Origin: Aminobacter anthyllidis
Lineage (GTDB): Bacteria; Pseudomonadota; Alphaproteobacteria; Rhizobiales; Rhizobiaceae
DNA length: 64,000 bases
Assembly: GCF_018555685.1 (NCBI RefSeq)
Contig: NZ_JAFLWW010000004.1
Span: forward strand, 124,001-188,000
Direction of reading: 5' to 3'
Each line of letters starts with the position of its first letter. Positions within the stretch are counted from its first letter, which is position 1. Positions 1-7,882 of this stretch are shown here, in pieces. The notes under the pieces are model-generated. The model had not been told where the DNA came from, made no database searches, and saw nothing but the letters and a program-made list of their open reading frames with translations. A program made the position numbers and the translations under genes.

Positions 1-748
1 GCGGGTCGGATAGCACCGGCGTTTCCTCGACCAGCTGTTCGAGCCTCAAGGCGGCGACCTCGCTGCGGCGACGGCCGCCGGAGGCAAAGGCGAAAAGCAG
101 CAGGGCCCGGTCGCGGCAATCAGTCATGCTGTCGCCAGCGCAGGCCTGCAGGACAGCTGCCAGTACGTCCGCCGTGACCGCCTTCTGGCTCTTGCGGAGG
201 CGCGGCCGGCCGGCGGCGCGGACCGCGAGTTTGATCGCGCTGTTGAGCCCGGGTGCGTTGAAGTGGCCCGTCAGGCCGCGCCATCTGGTCAAGGTCGACC
301 AGCTCGACAGCTTGCGCCGGACGGTTGCCGGAGCGTGCGGCTTTTTTGTTACCCGCAACACACCCTGAGCTGCCAATGCCGAAGCGACTTCGGCGGGCAT
401 GCCGTGTGCCGCGTCGCTTTCGCGGCGGGAAAAATCCCATAGATGGTGGGCGACAAACTTCAGCAGCAGCGGCTCGGGTGCCGGCCACGGCAGCACGGTG
501 CCGGTCGCAGCCAGGCACCAGGCCTCGATGTAGAACAGGTCCGAAGCCAGAGCGCGCAGCGAGTTTTCGCCCAGGCCCTGGTTGGCGAGGTGGCGCAAGG
601 TGGCGACGTCGTCGTCGCTGAGCACCAACGCCAGGCGGTCGCGGCGGTCGAAGGGCAGAATGCCGTCAAGCGCATCGAGTGCCTCGGCGCGGCGGGCGAT
701 GCTTTGCGCCTCGTCGCGGTTGGTGCCGGGTTTTGGACGTTTGGCCAT
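1..748 (-). CDS. Tyrosine site-specific recombinase (integrase family), C-terminus beyond window edge
   Basis: Reading the minus strand from ATG at 748 gives an uninterrupted frame of about 249 codons that runs off the left edge. The first residues are MAKRPKPGTNRDEAQSIARR. Residues about 45-135 look like the N-terminal SAM-like core-binding domain of XerC/D-type recombinases. Near residue 212 begins DRALLLFAFASGGRRRSEVA, the box carrying the first catalytic Arg (about residue 225). The later HxxR box and the nucleophilic Tyr lie outside the window, so activity cannot be judged. Enzymes of this family cut and rejoin DNA during integration, excision or dimer resolution. It is divergent from the DUF1612 gene at 946. 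Family assignment is firm; what it mobilises is unknown. Confidence 0.82.
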   Translation of the reverse strand, partial: MAKRPKPGTNRDEAQSIARRAEALDALDGILPFDRRDRLALVLSDDDVATLRHLANQGLGENSLRALASDLFYIEAWCLAATGTVLPWPAPEPLLLKFVAHHLWDFSRRESDAAHGMPAEVASALAAQGVLRVTKKPHAPATVRRKLSSWSTLTRWRGLTGHFNAPGLNSAIKLAVRAAGRPRLRKSQKAVTADVLAAVLQACAGDSMTDCRDRALLLFAFASGGRRRSEVAALRLEQLVEETPVLSDP

Positions 749-945
749 GAGGCCCCATTTTTCAGCGCAATTTCGTGCCGCAAACGGCTGGGTTCGGGCC
801 TGATTCTAGCGATTTTGAGCCTGAAATCCATCACTATCGATAAGAAGACATTATCGTTAGTTAATTTCGAGAAATCGACGATCCCGCATGACTCAAGTAA
901 ACAGCGAGATGGCTTTATAATCGACTATTGTGTTAAGGTTAATCA
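749..945. promoter_or_regulatory. Divergent intergenic region with an 11-bp inverted repeat
   Basis: This AT-rich gap separates the recombinase from the DUF1612 gene. It holds an inverted repeat with 11-bp arms and one mismatch: ACTATCGATAA (833-843), a 7-nt spacer, TTATCGTTAGT (851-861). This is a plausible operator. A perfect TATAAT at 916-921 lies 25 bp before the ATG at 946 and could be a -10 box, although no good -35 box is visible upstream. The promoter reading is inference from base content and position. Confidence 0.45.
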
Positions 946-2124
946 ATGCCTTACGCGCTAACCGATTTGCCTCTAGGAGACCTCGTCGGACCCGCCATGC
1001 GGGCATCCGAGGCGCTGGTGCGTCTCGATGAACGCACCAGCCGCTCGCCGGTCGGACCGGGCTTTGTCGAACGCGCGCACTTCGCCGATGCGGTCTCGGC
1101 ACTGTGGCTCGATGGTGAACTGGTGCATGTCGAGGACCTGGTGCTGCACGACGCCCACATGGATCTGCGGGCGCCGACGCATGAACTCACCCGCGCCCAT
1201 GAAATCCTGCGGCTCAGGCGCCAGATCCTGGCCAACAAGCCGGACTGGGCTCTTGGCCGCGACGGGCTTGCCGTATTGTGCGGAAGGTTTGCTGCGGCGG
1301 GGCCGATGCGGCCGGATTCGCAGTTGCCGGGGGAGGGCAGCGCTGCCGACGGCCAGGATCACGAGCAGGAACCGGAGGACGACAGCCTCGGCTCAGGGAG
1401 CCTCAGCGCCGAACTGGCGGCGCTGGATGCAGCGCTTGGCCGCGCCAATGCAGTGCTCGACGCGGCACGGGCGCCCGCCACGGCCGGACGCGATGCAACG
1501 GTGCGTGCAGAGGCGGGGACCGCCACGAAGGGCGATGCTGCAGCTGACCGGAATCCGCTGCTCTATGACAGCGACTGGGACGAGCCGGAGCGGCTGGCCG
1601 AGTGGAAGGCCGTGCTTGCCAAAGTCGAGGGTTTGCCGGCGATGCTGCGCGGTGCGGTCGCCTTTGACGCCTGGACCGCGATTGCGCCGCTGCAGCACGC
1701 GCCGTGGCTCGGACGTCTGCTCGTCAGCGCATTGTTGCGGCAGGCCGGCACGACCACCGGCCAGCTTGCGGCGCTATATGTCGGGGCGCGAGCTATTGGA
1801 CGCGAGCGCCGGCAATCGCGCGACCGCACGACGAGATTGATCGCCTTTCTCGACGGTGCCCACGAAGGTGCGGCGGCGGGGATCAGGGAGCATGACCGGC
1901 TGATGCTTGCCAGGGCGCAGATGGAGCGGCGGCTCAAGGGCCGGCGCTCGACGTCGAGACTGCCAAAGCTCATTGACCTGGTGTTGTCGCGACCGCTGGT
2001 CAGCAGCGGCATGATCGAGAAGGAACTCGGCGTCACCACCGCGGGCGCGCTCAATCTCATCGGTGAGCTCGACCTGCGCGAAATCACCGGCAGGGGACGC
2101 TATCGCGCCTGGGGCATTATTTAG
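946..2124 (+). CDS. RHE_PE00001-family protein (DUF1612 with C-terminal HTH)
   Basis: This 392-residue protein resembles the rhizobial RHE_PE00001 family. An N-terminal DUF1612-like region (about 1-120) carries the segments FADAVSALWLDGELVHVEDL and VLHDAHMDL. A low-complexity acidic linker follows (about 125-160), then a helical middle part and a C-terminal helix-turn-helix (about 335-390: a VSSGMIEKELGVTTAGALNL helix pair, then a wing). The C-terminal layout recalls the HTH that ends many Fic-like proteins, but I see no Fic HxFxxGNGR motif. DNA binding is inferred and the function is not known. Homologues sit on rhizobial plasmids and accessory islands. Here it diverges from a tyrosine recombinase. 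Confidence 0.75.
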   Translation: MPYALTDLPLGDLVGPAMRASEALVRLDERTSRSPVGPGFVERAHFADAVSALWLDGELVHVEDLVLHDAHMDLRAPTHELTRAHEILRLRRQILANKPDWALGRDGLAVLCGRFAAAGPMRPDSQLPGEGSAADGQDHEQEPEDDSLGSGSLSAELAALDAALGRANAVLDAARAPATAGRDATVRAEAGTATKGDAAADRNPLLYDSDWDEPERLAEWKAVLAKVEGLPAMLRGAVAFDAWTAIAPLQHAPWLGRLLVSALLRQAGTTTGQLAALYVGARAIGRERRQSRDRTTRLIAFLDGAHEGAAAGIREHDRLMLARAQMERRLKGRRSTSRLPKLIDLVLSRPLVSSGMIEKELGVTTAGALNLIGELDLREITGRGRYRAWGII

Positions 2125-2414
2125 GCCGGCACAGTGACGCTAACTGCACAGGCAGGCGCGAGCATCCAGCAGCCATCGCCGGCACCACGGGTGGAGACGG
2201 CAGGGCGACCGCGACATTGCCATCACGCGCTACCGGGACAGCTTGGCGGACGAGGCTGACCGACGGCACAAGCCTGAATGTTCACGGTTGCCGCTACCGG
2301 CATTGGCGGAACCAGTGCCGGCTCCGCAAGTCAAACTGGTCTTTTGATTGGCGTGGCAAAAGTACCGGCTCGGTGGCTCGCGGACTCCGGTCTTATCCCA
2401 CGTCTCGATCCAGC
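2125..2414. other. Intergenic gap between convergent genes, with a coding-like remnant
   Basis: No complete gene is supported. On the plus strand one frame stays open from about 2172 to a TGA at 2345-2347 and reads like real protein (for example RYRDSLADEADRRHKPECSR), but it has no start codon or ribosome binding site. It could be the decayed tail of a gene lost when this junction formed. No clear terminator hairpin with a T-run is visible for either flanking gene. Confidence 0.3.
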
Positions 2415-3239
2415 CTAGGTGTTGCTGCCTGTCCTTGCTGGCACCTTCACTTCCGGCATCGCGCCGATCAGCATGCGGGCATATTCGCTCTTCGGAGCGT
2501 CGAAGATCTGGGCACAATCGCCCTGTTCGACGATCTCGCCGCGGTTGATCAGGGCCACACGGTCACAGAGATAACGCACCACCGCCAGATCGTGGCTGAT
2601 GAAGAAATATGTCAGGCCGAGGCGATCCTGCAACTCGCACAGCAGATTGAGAACCTGCGCCTGCACCGAGACGTCGAGCGCCGAGGTCGGCTCGTCGAGA
2701 AGCAGTAGCTCCGGTCCCGAGGCGAGGGCGCGGGCGATGCAGATGCGCTGGCGCTGGCCGCCGGAGAATTCGTGCGGATAGCGGTGGAGGTGCTGGGGAC
2801 CCATGCCGACGAGCGACAGAAGCTCTGCTGCGCGGTCGCTGCGCTGCCTGTTGGTCAGGCCCAGCGTCTCGTGGTGGATGACCAATGGCTCGGTCACGAT
2901 ATCGTAAACGGACATGCGCGGGTTGAGCGAGGCATAGGGATCCTGGAAGACAATCTGGACGCGCGCGCGCAGCCGCCGCAGCTCGGCATCGGACAATTTT
3001 CCGAGGTCCTGGCCCTGCACGCGGATGCTGCCCGAAGTCGGCGTTTCCAGATGCAGGATGGAGCGGGTGAGCGTCGTCTTGCCCGAACCGCTTTCGCCGA
3101 CAAGGCCAAAGCTCTCGCCCTTGCGCACGCTGAGCGACACATTCTTCAGCGCATGGACTTCTTGCGATGTCCCGAAGATGCCGCGACGCCCGGGGTAGAT
3201 TTTCGAGACGTTGTCGATCTCAAGCATGATCTCAGTCAT
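2415..3239 (-). CDS. Dipeptide/oligopeptide-type ABC transporter ATPase, DppF-like
   Basis: This 274-residue ATP-binding subunit is the second of two that power the peptide-type importer encoded just upstream. Visible motifs are Walker [10 protein letters not shown], signature [15 protein letters not shown], Walker [13 protein letters not shown] and the switch His in [10 protein letters not shown]. The chosen start ([13 protein letters not shown] 3237-3239) overlaps the upstream ATPase stop by 8 bp, which implies translational coupling; a longer frame is open but would overlap the neighbour by nearly 200 bp. It is the last gene of the iclR-hyuAB-SBP-dppBCDF operon. The substrate is unknown; the hydantoinase-like neighbour suggests a cyclic amide, hydantoin or pyroglutamyl-type compound. 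Confidence 0.9.
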   Translation of the reverse strand: MTEIMLEIDNVSKIYPGRRGIFGTSQEVHALKNVSLSVRKGESFGLVGESGSGKTTLTRSILHLETPTSGSIRVQGQDLGKLSDAELRRLRARVQIVFQDPYASLNPRMSVYDIVTEPLVIHHETLGLTNRQRSDRAAELLSLVGMGPQHLHRYPHEFSGGQRQRICIARALASGPELLLLDEPTSALDVSVQAQVLNLLCELQDRLGLTYFFISHDLAVVRYLCDRVALINRGEIVEQGDCAQIFDAPKSEYARMLIGAMPEVKVPARTGSNT

Positions 3240-4269
3240 CGACGAGCGCCTCCATCTCGGTCGCGCGAATGCAGGCGACGGCATGGCTGTCGCCGACGGG
3301 TACCGACGCCGGCATCGCCGCAACGCAAGCGGGCAGGGCGAACTGGCAACGGGGCGCAAAGCGGCAGCCCGGCGGCGGCACAATGAGGTTCGGGACCGAG
3401 CCCGCCAGGCCGCGAAGCGCGCCACGCTTGGTTTCCCGGGTCGGGATCGCCGACATCAGGGCACGCGTGTACGGATGGACGGGGTTGCCGATGACCGCGG
3501 CAACCGGCCCGCTTTCGACGATGTTGCCGGCATACATGACAGCGACATGGCTGCATGTCTGGGCGACAACGCCGAGATTGTGGGTGATGAGCACGACGCC
3601 CATGTCGAAGTCCTTGACGCTGTTCTTGATGAGCTCGAGGATCTGGGCCTGGACCGAAACATCGAGTGCCGTCGTCGGCTCGTCGGCGATCAGCAGGTCA
3701 GGACGGCCGATCAGCGCCATGGCGATCAGCACGCGCTGGCGCATGCCGCCGGAGAACTGATGCGGGTAGTCGTCGAGCCGGGCCAGTGCGTTGGGGATGC
3801 CGACGCGGGCCAGCATCTCGCCTGCCAGCTTGCGCGCGGCCTGGCGGCGTGCGTGCCGGCTGGCGTTGGGCGGGCAGTCCATGACCGCGGGATCGTGCTG
3901 CGCTGCCGCCAATGCCACGTCGACGAGCTGTTCGCCGATGCGGAACGCAGGATTAAGGTTCGTCGTCGGGTCCTGGAAGATCATGCCGATGCGGTTGCCG
4001 CGCAGGCGCTGCATCTGGGCAGGGCTGAGCTTGAGAAGGTCCTGGCCGTCGAGCAGGATTTCCCCTGCGGTGTAATGCGCCGGCGGCGTCGGCTGCAGGC
4101 GCGAGACCGACAGGCCGGTCAGCGATTTGCCGCAACCGCTTTCGCCGACAAGGCCCCAGATCTCGCCCCGGTTCACGGTGAGATTAATGCCGTTCAGGAC
4201 ATGTGCCCGGCCGTCGAAGCTCGACATCCTAAGGTGCAGGTCGCGGATTGAAAGGAGAGGGACAGTCAT
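3232..4269 (-). CDS. Dipeptide/oligopeptide-type ABC transporter ATPase, DppD-like
   Basis: This 345-residue ATPase starts at [10 protein letters not shown] (ATG 4267-4269), one base downstream of the preceding permease stop. Motifs are Walker [11 protein letters not shown], signature [15 protein letters not shown] and Walker [13 protein letters not shown]. Its C-terminus has the oligopeptide-transporter extension (oligo_HPY type) with the Cys-containing GCRFAPRC motif, which in this family can hold an Fe-S cluster. That tail marks it as the DppD/OppD member of the pair. It works with the DppF-like protein on the cytoplasmic face of the permeases at 4271-6171. Confidence 0.9.
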   Translation of the reverse strand: MTVPLLSIRDLHLRMSSFDGRAHVLNGINLTVNRGEIWGLVGESGCGKSLTGLSVSRLQPTPPAHYTAGEILLDGQDLLKLSPAQMQRLRGNRIGMIFQDPTTNLNPAFRIGEQLVDVALAAAQHDPAVMDCPPNASRHARRQAARKLAGEMLARVGIPNALARLDDYPHQFSGGMRQRVLIAMALIGRPDLLIADEPTTALDVSVQAQILELIKNSVKDFDMGVVLITHNLGVVAQTCSHVAVMYAGNIVESGPVAAVIGNPVHPYTRALMSAIPTRETKRGALRGLAGSVPNLIVPPPGCRFAPRCQFALPACVAAMPASVPVGDSHAVACIRATEMEALVDD

Positions 4270-4270
4270 C

Positions 4271-5167
4271 TCAGCGCCTCGCTTTCGGATCGAGGATGTC
4301 GCGCAGGCCGTCGCCGAGAAGATTGAAGCCGAACACCGCAAGGAACATCGCCATGCCTGGCGCCATCGCCGTCCACCAGTAGTCGGGCATGTAGGAACGC
4401 GAGATCGAAAGCAGCGTGCCCCATTCGGGGGTCGGCGGGCGGACGCCGATGCCGATGAAGCCAAGGCCCGCCACTGTGAGAATCGCAAAGCCCATGTCGA
4501 GCGACATCTTGACGATGATGGGCGAGACGACGTTGGGCAGGATATGGCGGAAGAGGATGCGCTTGGGTGTGGCGCCAAGCGCGCGAGCGGCGGTCACGTA
4601 GACTTCCTCGCGCGCGGCCAGCACCTCGCCGCGCACCAGTCGCGCATAGCCAGGCCACCATGACAGGGCGATCGCGATCACCATATTGCCGAAGCCCGAG
4701 CCGAGGGCCGCGGCAATCGCCATGGCAAGGATCAGTCCGGGGATGGTCAAGGTGAGGTCGGTCAGCCGCATCAGCACCTCGTCGACCCAGCCGCGGGCGA
4801 AGCCGGCAACGGCGCCGACCAGCGTGCCGATCACCGAGCCGATCAGCACGACACCAAGGCCGGCGAGCACCGACACGGTGGTGCCGGCCATGACCAGCGA
4901 CAGCACGTCCTGGCCCAGTTCGTTGGTGCCGAACGGGTGGGCGGCGGATGGAGCCATGAAGCGGGAGGCGGTGTCGACGCCACCGGCGATGTGCTCGGGG
5001 TAGGGGGCGAGCACGGTGCCGAAGACGGTGAAGAACACCACCACCGCGACGATGACGGCACCCAGCATCGACAGCTTGCTCTGCGAAAAGCGGAAGAAGG
5101 CGCGGCGCAGCCTGTCGCGGCGCGGCGTGGCGAAATCGTCCGCGGTGTTGTGCTCGGTGGTGGTCAT
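4271..5167 (-). CDS. Dipeptide/oligopeptide-type ABC transporter permease, DppC-like
   Basis: This 298-residue inner-membrane permease has an N-terminal cytoplasmic tail, a first transmembrane helix (about 35-57), the periplasmic GTNELGQDVLSLVMAGT segment typical of DppC/OppC, then the ABC permease core. The EAA loop (AARALGATPKRILFRHILPN) contacts the ATPases. The start MTTTEHNTADD at 5167 overlaps the DppB-like stop (5164) by 4 bp. The frame is open much further upstream, but that part overlaps the neighbouring permease and lacks family similarity. It forms the channel as a heterodimer with the DppB-like subunit. Confidence 0.9.
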   Translation of the reverse strand: MTTTEHNTADDFATPRRDRLRRAFFRFSQSKLSMLGAVIVAVVVFFTVFGTVLAPYPEHIAGGVDTASRFMAPSAAHPFGTNELGQDVLSLVMAGTTVSVLAGLGVVLIGSVIGTLVGAVAGFARGWVDEVLMRLTDLTLTIPGLILAMAIAAALGSGFGNMVIAIALSWWPGYARLVRGEVLAAREEVYVTAARALGATPKRILFRHILPNVVSPIIVKMSLDMGFAILTVAGLGFIGIGVRPPTPEWGTLLSISRSYMPDYWWTAMAPGMAMFLAVFGFNLLGDGLRDILDPKARR

Positions 5168-6171
5168 GAGTAGCGGACCTTGGGGTTGATGACGCCGTAG
5201 AGCAGGTCGATGACGAGGTTGGCGAAGACGAACAGCAGGCCGATCACCAGGGCGACGCCGATCACCGGCATCATGTCCTGCGAGACGATGGCCTTGGTGG
5301 CGTAGAGGCCGAGACCGGGCCAGTCGAAGACTGTTTCCACCAGCACCGTGCCGCCGAGCAGCCAGCCGAAATAGAGGCCGATCACGGTCAGCGTCGCCGA
5401 GACGGCGTTGCGGGCGACGTATTTGGTGATGATCTTGCGCGAGGGCAGGCCGAGCGCGCGCGCGGTCATCACATAGTCCTGCTGCATCACCTCGATCGTC
5501 GAGGCACGCATCATGCGCATGATCGTGGCGAGCGGCGACAGCGACATGGCGATGGCCGGCAACGCCAGATGGCGGAGCGACATGAAGAAGGCATTCCAAT
5601 TGCCCGCGATCAATGAATCGATGGTCAGGAAGCCGGTGACGAAGCGCGGCGGGATGACGACGATCGGCAGGCGGCCGCCGAGCGGCAGCCACATCAGCCA
5701 CATGGCAAAGCAGAGCTGCAGAAGCAGGCCGAGGAAGAAGCGCGGCATGGAGATCGCGCCGATGGCGCCGACCTGGGCAAGATAATCTGGCCAGCGGTTG
5801 CGCCAGACGGCGGTGACGAGGCCGAGCGGGATGCCGACCACGACTGCGATGAACATCGCGGCGAAGACGAGTTCGAGGGTCGCGGGGAGATAGGCCTTGA
5901 TATCGGCGGCGACGGGACGGCGTGTCAGCAGCGACGTGCCGAGGTCGCCATGGACCAGTCCGGAGACATAGGTGCCGTATTGCACCCAGATCGGTTTATC
6001 GAGACCGTATTCCACGGCAAGTGCTGCGATTTCGGCTTGCGTTGCGTTTGGACCTGCGGCGAGCGCCACCGGATCGCCCGGCAGAAGGCGCGCGATGGCG
6101 AACATGATGATCGTCAGCCCGACGATGACCGGTATGAGCAGCAGAAGCCGCCGCAGGATGAAATGCAGCAT
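5164..6171 (-). CDS. Dipeptide/oligopeptide-type ABC transporter permease, DppB-like
   Basis: This 335-residue permease begins MLHFILRRLLLLIPVIVGL, the usual DppB start with a first helix right at the N-terminus, followed by the GDP motif (ARLLPGDPV) and a periplasmic loop. The EAA loop is ARALGLPSRKIITKYVARNA. ATG 6169-6171 was chosen because an AGAGGA site lies a few bases upstream; the frame is open 16 codons further, but those residues fall in the intercistronic hairpin region. It is the first permease after the binding-protein gene, from which it is separated by a very stable hairpin. Confidence 0.9.
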   Translation of the reverse strand: MLHFILRRLLLLIPVIVGLTIIMFAIARLLPGDPVALAAGPNATQAEIAALAVEYGLDKPIWVQYGTYVSGLVHGDLGTSLLTRRPVAADIKAYLPATLELVFAAMFIAVVVGIPLGLVTAVWRNRWPDYLAQVGAIGAISMPRFFLGLLLQLCFAMWLMWLPLGGRLPIVVIPPRFVTGFLTIDSLIAGNWNAFFMSLRHLALPAIAMSLSPLATIMRMMRASTIEVMQQDYVMTARALGLPSRKIITKYVARNAVSATLTVIGLYFGWLLGGTVLVETVFDWPGLGLYATKAIVSQDMMPVIGVALVIGLLFVFANLVIDLLYGVINPKVRYS

Positions 6172-6194
6172 TGCCGATGTCCTCTGTTTGGAGC

Positions 6195-6220
6195 TTTGGC
6201 GGGCCCGAAGGCCCGCCAAA
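6195..6220 (-). other. Intercistronic hairpin with UUCG tetraloop between binding protein and permeases
   Basis: A perfect 11-bp GC-rich stem (TTTGGCGGGCC / GGCCCGCCAAA) encloses four bases that read UUCG in the minus-strand transcript, closed by C-G. This is the unusually stable cUUCGg tetraloop. There is no T-run, so it is more likely an mRNA 3'-end stabiliser or partial terminator that raises binding-protein levels over permeases than a full terminator. Confidence 0.7.
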
Positions 6221-6228
6221 TGTTCGAC

Positions 6229-7800
6229 TTAGCCGAGCGACAGGGCCCAGGCCTCGATCGCGTTGGAGGCGACCGGCGTGAAGTGGTAGTCCTTCACATT
6301 GTCGCGCATGGCGAGCTTGCGGCGCTCCAGCACGCCGAAGACGTCAGGGGCGTCCTCGACGACCTTCTTCTGGAATTCGCCGTAGATCGCGACGCGCTTG
6401 GCCTGGTCGATCTCCTTGCGGCCGGCATCGATGAGAGCGTCGACTTCCGGGTTCTTGTAGACGGCGTTCTGCCAGGCGCCGTTGCGCGACGAGTGGTAGG
6501 CCGCATAGGCGATGTTGTCAGGATCGCCGTAGTTCGCCGTCTGGTAGACCGGGAACAGGTCAGGGAAGGTTTCGGGCGATTTGCAGGCGGTGACCATGTC
6601 GGGCCAGTTCATGGGCACGATCTCGAGGTCGATGTTGAGCTGCTTGAGGCTGTCGAGCATGATCAGCGCCCAGCGGCGCTGCTGCTCAAGACCCGAGACG
6701 TGGTACATCTTGAGCTTGAAGCCGCCTTCCGGCTTGGCCGACTTCGCCATGTATTCCTTCGCCTTGGCCATATCGGTGCCATAAGCGACGAGGTCGGGAT
6801 TGAAGCCGAGGATGCCCTTGGGCAGCGGGCCATTCATAGGGTCGGCATAACCCGCGGCGTCGAGAATCGCCTTGTAGTTCGTAGCGTAAGAGATCGCCTT
6901 GCGCAGGTTGATGTCGGCGCAGGGACCGTGCTGCGTGTTCATCTTGATCGAGAAGGTGCGGTATTCCGGTTCGATGACGCTGACGACGCCGGGGGCATCC
7001 TTCAGCGCGTCCATGTCTTCGCTGGTGAGGTCGGTGGCGATATGCGCCTCGCCTCGCTGGATCATCAGCCGCTGGGTGGCGGTCTCACGCACGATCTGCC
7101 AGATCACGCCCTCGAGGTTGCCGCCACCGGCCTGCCACGCTTCGGGCGCGCGTGCCAGCTGGTAGAGCGTGCCGACCTCGAAGCGGGCGACAGCGAACGG
7201 ACCCGAGCCGGCAGTATTGGTCATGAGATAGGTCTCGCCAGCATCGCTGCCGAGATTGGCCTCGACCACCGCCTTCTCGACGACGAAGATCCACGGCAGC
7301 ACCTGCAGGAACGGCGCGAACGGTGTTGCGAGCTTGAATTTCACCGTGCCGGCGTCGACCGCTGTCACGCCTTCGGCGGTGACGATGTCGCGGATCATCC
7401 AGGAGTTGCCCTTGGCGAGCTTCAGGGCGCGGGCGAAGGAGTAGACGACGTCGTCGGCGGTGACGGCATTGCCGGAGTGGAACTTGGCGGCCTTGTTGAG
7501 GACAAAGGTATACTCGGTGCCGTCGGCGCTGACGGTCCAGCTCTCGGCGATGCCGGGTGCCGGCACCGGCGGATTGCCCGAGATGCGCACCAGCGGGTCA
7601 TAGACGTTGCGCATGAAGAACGAGGACGAATAGCCCGTCGCGGTGTGCGGATCGAAATTGGGGATGTCCTGGCCTGCGGCGATGATCAGGACGCCGCCCG
7701 ACTGCGCGAAGAGTGCGCGGGGAAAAACTGATGTGGCGAGGCCCACGCCGGCCAGGGCCAGCAGGCCGCGCCGCGAGATGTTGAACTGGTCAGAGGTCAT
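6229..7800 (-). CDS. ABC transporter substrate-binding protein, SBP family 5 (DppA-like)
   Basis: This 523-residue periplasmic receptor of the peptide/nickel class (SBP_bac_5) has an N-terminal export signal MTSDQFNISRRGLLALAGVG ending near AlaGln at about residue 33. It contains a twin Arg (SRRGLLAL), so Tat export is possible. The body shows the class features: DIPNFDPHTATG, AESWTVSADGTEYTFVLNKA, KFHSGNAVTADDVVYSF. It is encoded between the hydantoinase-like enzyme and the DppBCDF-type permeases and ATPases. Proteins of this class bind peptides, opines, glutathione, nickel chelates or other compounds, so the ligand cannot be read from sequence. Confidence 0.9.
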   Translation of the reverse strand: MTSDQFNISRRGLLALAGVGLATSVFPRALFAQSGGVLIIAAGQDIPNFDPHTATGYSSSFFMRNVYDPLVRISGNPPVPAPGIAESWTVSADGTEYTFVLNKAAKFHSGNAVTADDVVYSFARALKLAKGNSWMIRDIVTAEGVTAVDAGTVKFKLATPFAPFLQVLPWIFVVEKAVVEANLGSDAGETYLMTNTAGSGPFAVARFEVGTLYQLARAPEAWQAGGGNLEGVIWQIVRETATQRLMIQRGEAHIATDLTSEDMDALKDAPGVVSVIEPEYRTFSIKMNTQHGPCADINLRKAISYATNYKAILDAAGYADPMNGPLPKGILGFNPDLVAYGTDMAKAKEYMAKSAKPEGGFKLKMYHVSGLEQQRRWALIMLDSLKQLNIDLEIVPMNWPDMVTACKSPETFPDLFPVYQTANYGDPDNIAYAAYHSSRNGAWQNAVYKNPEVDALIDAGRKEIDQAKRVAIYGEFQKKVVEDAPDVFGVLERRKLAMRDNVKDYHFTPVASNAIEAWALSLG

Positions 7801-7882
7801 TGCATTGCTCCTGTCGGATGTCTGGTCGTCATTGCAAATGGGCGGCGCCAGATGGCCGGGCGCCGCCGGATCTCGATGGGGC

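Noticed and set aside
5950-7731. 593-codon plus-strand open frame opposite the dipeptide-type binding protein
   Set aside because: Shadow frame of a high-GC gene; the minus strand encodes a complete signal-peptide-bearing binding protein and the plus frame reads as Asp/Arg/Val-rich noise.
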